Counted from the first letter of the stretch, positions 53,837 through 63,333 are shown. The stretch is DNA of 64,000 bases from Bacteroidales bacterium (GCA_017417385.1 JAFPZF010000055.1:1-64000), one strand, 5' to 3'. A program made the numbers and translations. The notes: a model not told the origin generated them from the sequence alone.

Positions 53837-54028
53837 ACACTTCTTCCCTGCACTCTTTCTTATCAAAAGATTTTTTTTCTATTCTTGCCCTTCCACCCCG
53901 CTTCCCCCTCTCATGCAAAGACCGTCTCCCCCACGCCGCCGAACGTGAGAAAGACAGTCTGCAACTAATAGCTCAACCCTACGTCAGAGTCCCCTTCTCT
54001 CCCCTTCCCTTCTCTCCCCTCCTCCCCA

Positions 54029-54616
54029 TCATCTTCTCACGAGCCCCTTCACGTAATACTCGCACCCGCTAGATATATTGACGACTCTCACGCTCTTCGG
54101 TAGCATCTCATACCTCTCCTTGAACTCCCTCGGCTTGGTGTCGCGCAATATCGTCGTCATTGAGTCAAAGCCTATCTCGCTCCATGTCAGGTAATACTTC
54201 TGCCCAGTCTCCGCATCCTCTATGTACTCCCCCATAACACTCATAATGTACGTCCAGTCTTGCTTCGGCGTGCAGACCTTCGTCAGCATCACTTCCCCGC
54301 CCTCTATGTCTATCGACTTGCAGACCCACTTGTGATACTCTGTCTCTAACACCTCCGACTCTACATTGACATGTATCGGCCGCTCCTTCCGCTCCACCAG
54401 ATTACTCGCACTTCCATGCGACTCTCCTTCGACATATACCATGTCTCCAAATCCATCCGGCTCATTCTGCACATCTTGACCCGATGCGTTCCCCGCAGCT
54501 TCCGACGCAACACACCCAACGACAATCGCCGCCAACAACATCACGGTCATGAATAACTTCCCATACCTCTTGTACTTCACCATCAATTCTTCGATGTCCA
54601 TTTCTTCGCTGTTCAT
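54029..54616 (-). CDS. Membrane-anchored or lipoprotein of unknown function
   Basis: 195 residues. After a charged 20-residue arm comes the hydrophobic MTVMLLAAIVVGCVAS; VVGC is a possible lipobox, and the ATG at residue 23 would then be the more natural start. The mature part (PIHVNVESEVLETEYHKWVC, TKPREFKERYEMLPKS, GCEYYVKGLV) looks like a small beta domain with three cysteines. No family recognised. Lies between a pyrimidine-rich spacer and a family A repeat, alone. Confidence 0.55.
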   Translation of the reverse strand: MNSEEMDIEELMVKYKRYGKLFMTVMLLAAIVVGCVASEAAGNASGQDVQNEPDGFGDMVYVEGESHGSASNLVERKERPIHVNVESEVLETEYHKWVCKSIDIEGGEVMLTKVCTPKQDWTYIMSVMGEYIEDAETGQKYYLTWSEIGFDSMTTILRDTKPREFKERYEMLPKSVRVVNISSGCEYYVKGLVRR

Positions 54617-54636
54617 TGCCTTATAGTTTTAGAGGG

Positions 54637-54763
54637 AAGTTCTAGAAATTAGATTTTTCAAGGCGCACGAGACTTTGAACACCGGAGTTTACTGGAGTAA
54701 ATGAGGATTTCAAAGTTGAGCGCAACGCAGAAAAAGCAATTTATAGGAGTTCCCTTTCTGTTT
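54637..54763 (-). repeat. Repeat family A element, compact copy
   Basis: 127 bases from GGGAAGTTCTAGAAATTAG to CAATTTATAGGAGTTCCC, the inverse orientation of copies at 6096 and 8643. The core has CCGGAG-TTTACT-GG-AGTAAA-TGAGGATTT, an intact small hairpin without inserted modules. Compared with 58268, where the hairpin reads TGTACT-GA-AGTACA, the arms changed together and still pair. Confidence 0.75.
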
Positions 54764-54938
54764 CTAACCCATCAACGCTCTTCACCTACTTTTATTGCCT
54801 CCGCCCCCCTGCGAATACCACAAAAAAACTCACTCCAGACTGCCCGTGGTTAGACCTGTATTAGACCTGTCCACTGCCTTCTATGTTAATTCTCCGAGAA
54901 ACTAATCTTAAGTGAACAACTGATTAAAGAAATTTTTC
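54764..54938. other. Spacer before mdh
   Basis: Contains the inverse copy of the 40-base repeat (54848-54890: ggttagacctgtattagacc ... tatgttaat). No gene seen. Confidence 0.5.
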
Positions 54939-54946
54939 TATTTTTG
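54939..54946 (+). promoter_or_regulatory. -7 box TATTTTTG for mdh
   Basis: Exact TAnnTTTG match, 49 bases before the ATG. Confidence 0.6.
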
Positions 54947-54995
54947 CGACTGTATTCTACGAAGTGAATAAACCATTATAAAAACTAAACAAGTC

Positions 54996-55937
54996 ATGGC
55001 AAAAGTAACTGTTGTCGGTGCAGGTAACGTCGGTGCTACCGTCGCCGATGTGTTGGCCTACAGAGAGGTAGCCAACGAGGTCGTTCTCGTCGACATCAAG
55101 GAAGGCGTCGCTGAGGGTAAGGCCCTCGACATCTTCGAGAAGTCTCCTATCACTCTCTACGACACGAAAACGGTCGGCGTAACTAACGACTACGCTCGTA
55201 CTGCCAACTCTGACGTTGTCGTCATCACCTCTGGCCTCCCTCGTAAGCCGGGTATGACCCGCGACGACCTTATCGGTGTCAACTCCGGCATCGTCAAGTC
55301 TGTCACTGAGAATGTCGTCAAGTATAGCCCGAACGCTGTCATCATCATCGTCTCTAACCCTCTCGACGTGATGACCTATCAGGCTCATATCACCTCTAAG
55401 TTCCCTCGCACTCGCGTCTTCGGTATGGCTGGTGTCCTCGACACAGCTCGCTACAAGGCCTTCATCGCTGAGGAACTCGGTGTCTCTGTCAAGGAGATCC
55501 AGGCTCTCCTCCTCGGTGGCCACGGCGATACGATGGTCCCACTGCCTCGCTACACGACTGTCGCTGGCATCCCTGTCACCGACCTCATCAGCAAGGAGCG
55601 CCTCGACGAGATCGTCAAGCGTACGCAGAACGGCGGCGGCGAGCTCGTTAAGCTCATGGGTACCTCTGCATGGTACGCTCCAGGCGCAGCAGCTGCTCAG
55701 ATGGCTGAGGCTGTCATCAAGGATCAGAAGCGCGTCGTCCCTGTCTGCGTCAAGCTCGAGGGTGAGTACGGCATCAACAACTGCTACCTCGGCGTTCCTG
55801 TCGTCCTCGGCAAGAACGGTGTCGAGAAGGTCCTCGAACTCAAGCTCAACGACGAGGAGAAGAAGCTCCTCCTCACCAGCCGCGACCACGTCCTCGAGGT
55901 CATGGGCGCGCTCGACAAGCTCAACGCTGCTAAATAA
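54996..55937 (+). CDS. mdh: Malate dehydrogenase (LDH-like type)
   Basis: 313 residues. It interconverts malate and oxaloacetate with NAD(H); in Bacteroidales it belongs to the reductive branch from oxaloacetate to fumarate and succinate. VTVVGAGNVGATVADVLA is the NAD-binding Rossmann motif, ITSGLPRKPGMTRDDL contains the substrate-binding Arg loop, VSNPLDVMTY and GMAGVLDTARYKAFIAEELG follow, and LLGGHGDTMVPL holds the catalytic His. Codons are nearly all of the optimal type (GTC, CTC, ATC, CGC), implying very high expression, although it lies on the inferred lagging strand. A terminator follows. Confidence 0.96.
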   Translation: MAKVTVVGAGNVGATVADVLAYREVANEVVLVDIKEGVAEGKALDIFEKSPITLYDTKTVGVTNDYARTANSDVVVITSGLPRKPGMTRDDLIGVNSGIVKSVTENVVKYSPNAVIIIVSNPLDVMTYQAHITSKFPRTRVFGMAGVLDTARYKAFIAEELGVSVKEIQALLLGGHGDTMVPLPRYTTVAGIPVTDLISKERLDEIVKRTQNGGGELVKLMGTSAWYAPGAAAAQMAEAVIKDQKRVVPVCVKLEGEYGINNCYLGVPVVLGKNGVEKVLELKLNDEEKKLLLTSRDHVLEVMGALDKLNAAK

Positions 55938-55962
55938 GTTCTAAGGGCTCTTATCTAATCAT

Positions 55963-55999
55963 AGCCTCCAGCTGGCTCTCGCCAACTGGAGGCTCTTTA
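55963..55999 (+). terminator. Terminator after mdh
   Basis: AGCCTCCAG..TGG pairs with CCA..CTGGAGGCT (one mismatch) around CTCTCG, followed by CTTTATTT. Confidence 0.8.
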
Positions 56000-56021
56000 T
56001 TTATCCCGCATATCTTTCACT

Positions 56022-57377
56022 ATGGCTAAGAAAAAACTCAAGGCTTCAGACGTCCTCATGAAAATTAAGGAAGACGAACTGCGCGACTTCGTCGCCTCCC
56101 TGATACGCAAACGCGATATTCTCGCCCTCTTCATGACTCAGTTTAGCGACTACTTTATACAGGAAGCCTCAGCCGACGCCTATGTCAGCCAGATAAACAA
56201 CGCTTTCTCCAAGGCTGTCGGAAACCCCTGGCTCAACTACAAACAACAACGTGAAATTAACAAACTGTGCGACGATAGTTTCCGTGTCGTAGAAAAATTC
56301 CTCAGTAACGACCAGTACCTCCAGGCCGCCGATATCCTCTTCGCCCTCCTCGCCAAGTCCCTCAAGACTGTCTGCCACGTCTTCGAAAGCGGTCTCGATT
56401 TCGCCGTCTCCAGATGCCTCGAATATATCGAGAGGATATCCCACATGGATTTGCCCGAACCGATCCGCCTCGAGATATTCAAGCGATGCCTCCTCGGCAC
56501 CAAGAATTATGAGTTTGTCGCAGACGATTGGCGACTATCCCTCTACGGCTTTGCTATAGACCTCTCTCGCAACACCTCAGAGTATGAGACTCTCTCCACT
56601 GCTATCGAAGAGTATAAGGCCCACGACAATGGTGTGAAAAATGGTGGGATTCTTGTCTTGGAATATAGGCTCCTCGACAAGTGTAAAGGCCATCAGGTCG
56701 CCCACAACCTTATGTGCCTTAATCTCGATGTCAAGGAATTCCGCGAGATCGCTATCCAGGAAGCTATGGACGACGACAACTTCGAATACGCCTACGACCT
56801 CGCTCAAGATGGCATCAAGTCGAACACATACAAGAGTAATTGGCAACTATGGATGCTCCGCATAGCACGGAGGCAGGGCAACAGGAAGGTCATCGTCGAA
56901 TACGCCTCCATCCTCTATCTCGACAACTACGACCATAGCGAGGATTTCTATCAGATCCTCAAGGATACTGTCCTCCCCTCTGACTGGTCCGCCTTCGTCG
57001 AAGGTCTCGCCACATCAGCCCAAAAGAACGCAAGATACGACTCTCGCTACCCCGACATCTGTCTCCACGAGAAATGGCTCGACCGCCTCATGGAGTTCGT
57101 CATCAACTCCAACTCTATCTCCTGCCTCGCCAACTACGAAGAGTACCTCCTCAACGACTATCGCGACATAGTCGTCACTATGCACGTCAACTACGCCCTC
57201 AACTTAATGAACGAATCCTACCACGAGCGCAAGACCTACACCAACATCGCCCGTCATCTCAAGCACATCCTTGACCTCGGCAGTGTCGGACAGGCTGTCG
57301 AAGCCGCTAAAAAACTCCGCACAGACTACCCGCGCTCCCGCGCCCTTTGGGAGGAACTCACCGCCGTCGGTCTATAA
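56022..57377 (+). CDS. Helical-repeat protein of unknown function
   Basis: 451 residues, almost wholly alpha-helical, with no signal or membrane segment. It begins with a Lys-rich MAKKKLKASDVLMKIKED and shows repeated helix pairs such as YLQAADILFALLAKSLKTVC, KEFREIAIQEAMDDDNFEYAYDLAQDGI and RKVIVEYASILYLDNYDHSEDFY, like a TPR or solenoid fold; the C-terminal third resembles the helical region that follows SWIM zinc fingers in other proteins, but no SWIM cysteines are present. It follows mdh after a terminator. Likely a scaffold or regulator. Confidence 0.6.
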   Translation: MAKKKLKASDVLMKIKEDELRDFVASLIRKRDILALFMTQFSDYFIQEASADAYVSQINNAFSKAVGNPWLNYKQQREINKLCDDSFRVVEKFLSNDQYLQAADILFALLAKSLKTVCHVFESGLDFAVSRCLEYIERISHMDLPEPIRLEIFKRCLLGTKNYEFVADDWRLSLYGFAIDLSRNTSEYETLSTAIEEYKAHDNGVKNGGILVLEYRLLDKCKGHQVAHNLMCLNLDVKEFREIAIQEAMDDDNFEYAYDLAQDGIKSNTYKSNWQLWMLRIARRQGNRKVIVEYASILYLDNYDHSEDFYQILKDTVLPSDWSAFVEGLATSAQKNARYDSRYPDICLHEKWLDRLMEFVINSNSISCLANYEEYLLNDYRDIVVTMHVNYALNLMNESYHERKTYTNIARHLKHILDLGSVGQAVEAAKKLRTDYPRSRALWEELTAVGL

Positions 57378-57440
57378 TCTTTCTCTCTTCCACCTCTCTC
57401 CACACACCCTCCTTCTCTCCCCCTTCTCTCCCCTCTTTCC

Positions 57441-58166
57441 CTATCTCGCCCCGAGTATTTCCTTTGCCTTCTCGACGCTCTCCTTCGTAGGCGGCTCTAA
57501 CTCCCCGAGCCTATACGGGATGCCGAGCTTCTCATACTTGTATTTCGCCATGGTGTGATATGGCAATACCTCTACCCTCTCGACGTTCTCTATCCTGTCT
57601 ATCTTCGCTCGTAGCGCCCTCAGATGCTCCTCGCTGTCTGTCTTCCCCGGCACTAGCACGTGCCTTATCCATATCTTCACTCCGCTCTTCCCTATCGCCT
57701 CCACGCACTCCTGTATGTTGCCGTTATCAAATCCTGTCAGCTCCTTGTGCCCCTCCGCCGTCGCATGCTTCAGGTCAAACAATACTGTGTCGGTTAGCCC
57801 CATCAAGGCCCTGAACTTCTCTCCGAACTCCCCGTCTCCCCTGTATGGCTGTCCCGCCGTGTCAAGACACGTGTTTATACCCCTCTTTTTGGCCTCCTGG
57901 AACAATTCTATGAGGAAATCTATCTGGAGCAGTGGTTCACCTCCACTCACGGTTATTCCGCCCTTCTCGCCCCAATAACTCCTGAACCGCTCCGCCTTGT
58001 CGAGTATTTCCGCCGCGCTCATCTCTTCCCCTGCCTCCATATTCCACGTGTCCGGATTATGGCAGTACATGCACCGCATCTTGCACCCCTGCAAGAAGAT
58101 GATAAACCTTATCCCCGGCCCGTCTACCGACCCGAATGATTCTGTCGAATGTACTCTTCCTTTCAT
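57441..58166 (-). CDS. pflA: Pyruvate formate-lyase activating enzyme
   Basis: 241 residues from ATG 58166 (MKGRVHSTESFGSVDGPG). An upstream in-frame ATG at 58211 lies inside the terminator hairpin 58186-58222 and is rejected. It is a radical-SAM enzyme that makes the glycyl radical in PflB. The cluster motif is CKMRCMYCHNP (CxxxCxxC near residue 30), followed by GGITVSGGEPLLQ (SAM-binding) and MGLTDTVLFDLKH. It lies downstream of pflB with a family A repeat and a terminator between, so its expression should be lower than that of pflB. Confidence 0.95.
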   Translation of the reverse strand: MKGRVHSTESFGSVDGPGIRFIIFLQGCKMRCMYCHNPDTWNMEAGEEMSAAEILDKAERFRSYWGEKGGITVSGGEPLLQIDFLIELFQEAKKRGINTCLDTAGQPYRGDGEFGEKFRALMGLTDTVLFDLKHATAEGHKELTGFDNGNIQECVEAIGKSGVKIWIRHVLVPGKTDSEEHLRALRAKIDRIENVERVEVLPYHTMAKYKYEKLGIPYRLGELEPPTKESVEKAKEILGAR

Positions 58167-58185
58167 GTCTTTTCCCCTAAATCTT

Positions 58186-58222
58186 AAAAAGGGCTCGCCA
58201 CATGCTCTCACGTGGCAAGCCC
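58186..58222 (-). terminator. Terminator between pflB and pflA
   Basis: GGGCTTGCCAC pairs with GTGGCGAGCCC around GTGAGAGCAT and runs into TTTTTAAG on the minus strand. It precedes the pflA ATG by 20 bases. Confidence 0.85.
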
Positions 58223-58267
58223 CTTCATTCGCATTTATTGTTAGTCAACTCTTAAGTCTCTGCGTTA

Positions 58268-58459
58268 TGGAAACTTCTAGAAACTTGATTTTTCACTTGT
58301 GCGATTAAGCGAGTGCAAAACGAGCTTGCTCGTTATGCCGAGCGTGAGCACAAGAGACAGAGTCAAGGCGCTCAAGAGCTTAAAACCGGAGTGTACTGAA
58401 GTACATGAGGATTTTAAGATTGATGAGCAACGAAGAAAAAGCTGTTTATAGAAGCTTTC
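58268..58459 (-). repeat. Repeat family A element with one nested hairpin module
   Basis: Begins GGAAACTTCTAGAAACTTGATTTTTC and ends GCTGTTTATAGAAGCTTTC, directly at the pflB stop codon. Contains one family B hairpin in reverse orientation (TGCAAAACGAGC..GCTCGTTATGCCGAGCGTGAG) and the core hairpin TGTACT-GA-AGTACA. Confidence 0.75.
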
Positions 58460-60718
58460 TTACAGCCGCTCGTGTGCCTGACGTGCTATAACATCCAGCT
58501 GCTGCTCCCTCGTCAAGTCTATGAACTTGACTGCGTAGCCGCTCACACGGATCGTGAAGTTAGCATACTCCTCCTTCTCCGGATGCTCCATTGCGTCCTT
58601 CAACTTGTCAAGTCCGAAGACGTTGACGTTCAAGTGATGTGCACCCCTGTCGAAGTATCCGTCCATGACACCGACAAGTGTCTCTGCCCTCTCCTCGTCG
58701 TTGTGTCCGAGTGCGTCCGGACTGATGGTCTGCGTGTTCGAGATTCCATCAAGCGCATACTCGTATGGCAACTTCGCTACAGAGTTCAGCGATGCCAAGA
58801 GGCCGTTCTTCTCTGCACCATACGATGGGTTTGCACCCGGAGACAGCGGCGTGCCAGGCTCCCTGCCGTCAGGCATGGCTGCCGTGTACTTGCCATAGAC
58901 GACGTTACTCGTTATCGTCAATATTGACGTCGTAGGCTCACTGTTCCTATATGTGTGGTACTTCTTGATCTTGCTCAAGAAGGTCTTCAACAACCATACT
59001 GCAATGTCGTCTGCCCTGTCGTCATCGTTACCGTAACGTGGGAAGTCGCCCTTGGTGTCGAACTTGACCGGGAAGCCCGTCTCGTCCCTGATGATCGTCA
59101 CGTCTGCATACTTGATAGCGCTGATCGAGTCTACGACATGGCTGAAGCCTGCTATACCCGTTGCAAAGGTCCTACGTACGTCAGTGTCGATGAGAGCCAT
59201 CTCTGCTGCCTCGTAGAAGTACTTGTCGTGCATGTAGTGGATGAGGTTCAACGTCTTGACATAGACGCCTGCAAGCCAATCCATCATGAAGTCAAACCTC
59301 GGCATGAACTCCTCATACGTCAGCTTGTCACCCGTGATAGGACGTACCTTCGGACCGCACTGCTCCCTCGTCTTCGCATCGACACCACCGTTGATGGAGT
59401 AGAGGAGGCACTTCGCAAGGTTTGCCCTCGCTCCGAAGAACTGCATCTCCTTGCCGGTCTGCGTTGCACTGACGCAGCAGCAGATGCTGTAGTCGTCACC
59501 CCATACCGGACGCATGACCTCGTCGTTCTCATACTGGATTGAGCTCGTCTCGACTGAGATCTTAGCTGCATACTTCTTGAAGTTCTTCGGAAGTCTGCTG
59601 CTATAGAGGACTGTCAAGTTTGGCTCTGGAGACGGACCCATATTCTCGAGTGTGTGGAGGAATCGGTAGTCGTTCTTCGTGACCATGTGATGTCCGTCAC
59701 CCGAGATGCCCGCCACCTCAAGCGTAGCCCATACTGGGTCACCGCTGAAGAGCTGGTTGTAGCTCGGGATACGTGCGAACTTGACCATCCTGAACTTCAT
59801 GACGAGGTGGTCGATGAGCTCCTGGGCCTCTGACTCTGTCAACATGCCGCTCGCCAAGTCCCTCGTGATGTAGATGTCGAGGAACGTAGATACACGACCG
59901 ACTGACATTGCCGCACCATTCTGCGTCTTGACTGCCGAGAGATAGCCGAAATACAGCCACTGAACTGCCTCCCTTGCGTTCTTAGCTGGCTTAGAGATGT
60001 CATAGCCGTATATCTTGGCCATCTCCTTCATCCCCTTCAACGCCTTGATCTGCATTGCGACCTCTTCCCTCAGACGGATGACGTCGTCACACATCTCCTG
60101 GTCGCCCATCTCGTCGAGATCCCTCTGCTTCTCTGCTATCAGGAAGTCGATACCGTAGAGTGCTACACGACGGTAGTCACCGACGATACGGCCACGACCA
60201 TACGTGTCTGGCAGACCTGTCAATATGTGGTTATGACGGACTGCCTTCATCTCTGCCGTGTAAGCATCGAATACGCCGTCATTATGTGTCTTGCAATACT
60301 TCGTGAATATCTCGTGGATCTTCTCGCTCGGCTGATATCCGTATGTCGTACACGCCTGCTCAGCCATCTTGATACCACCGTATGGCATGAACGCCCTCTT
60401 CAATGGCTTGTCTGTCTGGAGACCTACAACCTTCTCCAGGCCCTTCAGGTCCTCCGAGATGTAACCAGGACCGTATGCCGTCAAGCTCGATACTACCTCG
60501 GTCTCCATGTCGAGAACACCGCCCTTCGCGCGCTCCTCCTTCTGAAGCTCCTTCAACTTGCCCCAGAGCTTGTTCGTAGCCTCGGTAGCCCCTGTCAGGA
60601 AGCTCTCGTCACCGTCGTATGCGGTGTAGTTGTTCTGAATGAAATCGCGGACGTTGATCTCGCTCCGCCATCTGTTGCCCTTAAAGCCCTTCCAGGCTTC
60701 GTTCAAAATTTCAGACAT
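58460..60718 (-). CDS. pflB: Pyruvate formate-lyase
   Basis: 752 residues from ATG 60718 ([17 protein letters not shown]). The longer frame to 60763 runs into the promoter box and is rejected. It splits pyruvate with CoA to acetyl-CoA and formate under anaerobic conditions. The active Cys pair is in [24 protein letters not shown] near residue 415, and the glycyl radical site is [17 protein letters not shown] near the C-terminus (Gly in RVSGYA). Codons are of the highly expressed type. It is followed by a family A repeat and a terminator, then pflA. fhs, which uses formate, is the next gene upstream on the same strand. Confidence 0.97.
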   Translation of the reverse strand: MSEILNEAWKGFKGNRWRSEINVRDFIQNNYTAYDGDESFLTGATEATNKLWGKLKELQKEERAKGGVLDMETEVVSSLTAYGPGYISEDLKGLEKVVGLQTDKPLKRAFMPYGGIKMAEQACTTYGYQPSEKIHEIFTKYCKTHNDGVFDAYTAEMKAVRHNHILTGLPDTYGRGRIVGDYRRVALYGIDFLIAEKQRDLDEMGDQEMCDDVIRLREEVAMQIKALKGMKEMAKIYGYDISKPAKNAREAVQWLYFGYLSAVKTQNGAAMSVGRVSTFLDIYITRDLASGMLTESEAQELIDHLVMKFRMVKFARIPSYNQLFSGDPVWATLEVAGISGDGHHMVTKNDYRFLHTLENMGPSPEPNLTVLYSSRLPKNFKKYAAKISVETSSIQYENDEVMRPVWGDDYSICCCVSATQTGKEMQFFGARANLAKCLLYSINGGVDAKTREQCGPKVRPITGDKLTYEEFMPRFDFMMDWLAGVYVKTLNLIHYMHDKYFYEAAEMALIDTDVRRTFATGIAGFSHVVDSISAIKYADVTIIRDETGFPVKFDTKGDFPRYGNDDDRADDIAVWLLKTFLSKIKKYHTYRNSEPTTSILTITSNVVYGKYTAAMPDGREPGTPLSPGANPSYGAEKNGLLASLNSVAKLPYEYALDGISNTQTISPDALGHNDEERAETLVGVMDGYFDRGAHHLNVNVFGLDKLKDAMEHPEKEEYANFTIRVSGYAVKFIDLTREQQLDVIARQAHERL

Positions 60719-60760
60719 CTTCTTAGCTTGACTAAAAATATTTTTCAGTTTAAAATCGTG

Positions 60761-60768
60761 CAAATTTA
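60761..60768 (-). promoter_or_regulatory. -7 box TAAATTTG for pflB
   Basis: Exact TAnnTTTG match 42 bases before ATG 60718. It decides the start of pflB. Confidence 0.6.
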
Positions 60769-61120
60769 AGCATTAACCTCTTCAGTGTTTCCGCAATTAG
60801 AGAATTATTTCTGTAAATGATGTTAAATCTGTTTAGACTGCTAAACACTATTTCCATCAATACCCCACTTCTTATTGATTTTCAACACATTATATCCCTT
60901 ACTCTTTCCTTACATCCAGCTCCTTTTCTCGCCTACCGTCCATCTCTTACCATCCCCGCCCACTTCTCGCCTAGAATACACGCTCATATTAGACTTGGGT
61001 TAGACCTGGTATAGAGTTGACAGCCTCCTTCTCTCATTCCTTCCCGACCTCCTCCGTCGCCTTTCCCGCCCTATCTCACTTCCTTGTTGACATCCTCCAT
61101 TCCCTTCTTCCCCCTCCTCC
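60769..61120. other. Spacer between fhs and pflB
   Basis: Contains a rearranged copy of the 40-base repeat (60987-61013, attagacttgggttagacct) and pyrimidine-rich runs. No gene seen. Confidence 0.5.
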
Positions 61121-61133
61121 CCATAAACGGCAA

Positions 61134-61159
61134 GAGGGCGCACCTTGCGGCACACCCTC
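61134..61159 (-). terminator. Terminator after fhs
   Basis: GAGGGTGTGCC and GGTGCGCCCTC pair through three G-U pairs around a GCAA tetraloop, followed by a few T and C on the minus strand. Confidence 0.65.
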
Positions 61160-61184
61160 CCGATTCTTGTTCTTTATGCGTTTT

Positions 61185-62828
61185 CTACACCAGTCCCACG
61201 ACCTTGTCGTCTATCAGGTCTATGTACTCGGCGTTTGGTATCACCGGCAGACCCGGCATCCTCAGCATGTCCCCAACCAGCGGTATTATGAACTTAGCTC
61301 CCGCTGCCACCTCTATGTCGTTGATCTCTATGTCAAAGCTCCCTGCTACATACTCGGTGTCCTTCGGGTCGCTGGAGAGTGAATACTGGGTCTTAGCCAT
61401 ACAGACGTACGCCCCGTCGTTCGCTATCCGTCCTATCTTCTCCGCCGCTTTTCCGTTGAAGACTGCCTTCCTGCCCTTGTATATTCGCTCGACTATCTTC
61501 CTTATCTTCTCCTCGTTCCCCTCCGCCAGGTCATACGTGTAGCTCGGCGTCTTCTTGTCGAGGCTTCCGACTACTGTCCTTGCGAAGTCCAGCGCCCCCT
61601 CAGACCCGTCAGCATACGCCTCGTTGACTGTCATCGAGACTCCACTCTTCTCGCAATACTCCCTGACGGCCTCTATCTCCTCCACCGTGTCTGTGTTGAA
61701 TCTGTTCAGGACTACCACGGGGTCATACCCGAACGTCCTTATGATGCCTATGTGTCTCGACAGGTTCTTCTCGCATCCCTTCACGAGCGCCTCGATGTTC
61801 GGCTCTGCTATGTCCGGCAGCCCTACACCGCCATGATACTTCAACGCCCTCACTGTCGCAACGAGCACTACTGCTGACACCTTCAACTTGCCTTCCCTGC
61901 ACTTGATGTTGAAGAACTTCTCCGCCCCTAGGTCACTCGCAAAGCCTGCCTCCGTCACGACGTAGTCTGCAAGCGACATCGCGGTCTTGGTTCCTATCAG
62001 GCTACTCGTCCCCTGCGCTATGTTCGCAAACGGACCGCCATGCAGTATGACGGGGTTGTTCTCGAGTGTCTGCACGAGGTTCGGCTTGACTGCATCCTTC
62101 AAGAGCGCCAGCATGGCTCCCGTGACGTTCAGGTCCTTCGCACGGCATACCGTCCCGTCCGAGAACTTCCCGACGTATATGTTGTCTATCCTCCTCTTGA
62201 GGTCGTCGACGTCGTTCGAGAGGCACACTATCGCCATCAGCTCAGACGCCGCCGTTATGTCAAATCCCGTGCTCCTCTCATACCTCCCGCAGTTGTTTAT
62301 CCTGATGTCCCTCAGCGACCTGTCGTTCATGTCCATCACCCTCTTCCATCGGATGCTCTCTGCCACCAGCTGCCTGTCGTGCTTGGTGTTGAAATAGATG
62401 TAGTTGTCGATAGCTGCTGCCAGCAGGTTGTGCGCATGCTCTATCGCACTGAAGTCCCCCGTGAAGTTCAGGTTGATGTCGATCATCGGGTTTATCTGCG
62501 AGCGTCCTCCGCCTGTCGCACATCCCTTCCTTCCAAACACGGGTCCCAACGACGGCTCCCTCAATGCCGCAACCGCCTTGTAGCCGAGCTTGTTCATCGC
62601 GTCAACGAGCGCTATGCTCGTCGTCGTCTTGCCCTCCCCTGCCGGCGTCGGCGTTATCGCCGTCACCAGTATGAGATGACTCTTCGCTATCTTCTCTTCG
62701 TCGATGAGGATATGTGGCAACTTGGCTATGTAGTCGCCATACTGAGAATAAGAACCGACCCCAAGTCGCTCAGCTACCTTGCTGATGGGGAGCATCGTCG
62801 CCTGACTGGCAATTTCGTAATCGTACAT
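61185..62828 (-). CDS. fhs: Formate-tetrahydrofolate ligase
   Basis: 547 residues, usual length. It joins formate to tetrahydrofolate with ATP, giving 10-formyl-THF for purine and formyl-Met synthesis. The P-loop-like motif TPAGEGKTTTSIAL is at about 60-73, followed by KAVAALREPSLGPVFGRKG, GGGRSQINPM and NLNFTGDFSAIEHAHNLLAA, all diagnostic. EKFFNIKCREGKL and AGAKFIIPLVGDMLRMPGLP close the domain. It lies next to pflB, the formate source, behind a complete promoter. Confidence 0.97.
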   Translation of the reverse strand: MYDYEIASQATMLPISKVAERLGVGSYSQYGDYIAKLPHILIDEEKIAKSHLILVTAITPTPAGEGKTTTSIALVDAMNKLGYKAVAALREPSLGPVFGRKGCATGGGRSQINPMIDINLNFTGDFSAIEHAHNLLAAAIDNYIYFNTKHDRQLVAESIRWKRVMDMNDRSLRDIRINNCGRYERSTGFDITAASELMAIVCLSNDVDDLKRRIDNIYVGKFSDGTVCRAKDLNVTGAMLALLKDAVKPNLVQTLENNPVILHGGPFANIAQGTSSLIGTKTAMSLADYVVTEAGFASDLGAEKFFNIKCREGKLKVSAVVLVATVRALKYHGGVGLPDIAEPNIEALVKGCEKNLSRHIGIIRTFGYDPVVVLNRFNTDTVEEIEAVREYCEKSGVSMTVNEAYADGSEGALDFARTVVGSLDKKTPSYTYDLAEGNEEKIRKIVERIYKGRKAVFNGKAAEKIGRIANDGAYVCMAKTQYSLSSDPKDTEYVAGSFDIEINDIEVAAGAKFIIPLVGDMLRMPGLPVIPNAEYIDLIDDKVVGLV

Positions 62829-62926
62829 CCTATTTGTTTGCTTCGCTGACCTCTATGAGCCGATCTCAAGACGTCATCTGTTGTCTACTATGCCGCACCA
62901 CACTTCGTGACACCGCCTTCTCCCGA

Positions 62927-62959
62927 CAAAATTAGTTTGTTCTCATTACTTTTCCAAAA
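62927..62959 (-). promoter_or_regulatory. Complete promoter of fhs
   Basis: TTTTG (62955-62959) and TAATTTTG (62927-62934) are 20 bases apart on the minus strand, fitting TTTG-N19-21-TAnnTTTG. Confidence 0.7.
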
Positions 62960-63123
62960 ACCTCCCCTCCTTACACCTCCTTCCGCCACTTCCGCCCCTC
63001 CCTCTGACACCTCCACTCACTTCGCCCTCTCCTCCAACCTTCCCGCCACCTCTGCCACCTCCGATAAAAGAAAGCCAGCCCTCCCCAGATTGCCAGAAAG
63101 GACAGACTTTTAGTTGGGTTTAG
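62960..63123. other. Pyrimidine-rich spacer
   Basis: CCTCC- and CTTCC-rich on the plus strand to about 63060, then ordinary sequence. No gene seen. Confidence 0.5.
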
Positions 63124-63333
63124 TTCAATCCTTACGATTGGAAGAAGTGGAGGAACGAAGCAGAGCCGATAGTATTTTATAGATACGCGGGTCATAAAAC
63201 AACCGAAACTTTAGAAGAGTTTATACGTGGAGCAAAAGTATCTTCATCGTATGATAAGCACAGAAAACACAAGACAACCAAATATGTGAGAAAAAATGAC
63301 ATACGAAGAGTTCAAGAAAATAGTTGTCCTTGA
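63124..63333 (+). pseudogene. Startless remnant, C-terminal tail of a lost protein (possibly a toxin)
   Basis: A 69-codon frame that begins right after a TAG and has no start codon reads as protein: FNPYDWKKWRNEAEPIVFYR, AGHKTTETLEEFIRGA, VRKNDIRRVQENS. It is AT-richer than the surroundings. It overlaps the start of the 75-residue gene at 63296 by 38 bases. A broken tail followed by a small intact acidic gene resembles the end of a polymorphic toxin with its immunity gene, but that is inference. Confidence 0.35.

Noticed and set aside
54957-55889. 310-codon open frame opposite mdh
   Set aside because: Composition is Asp/Leu/Val-rich as expected for the reverse of a highly biased mdh codon set; mdh is certain.
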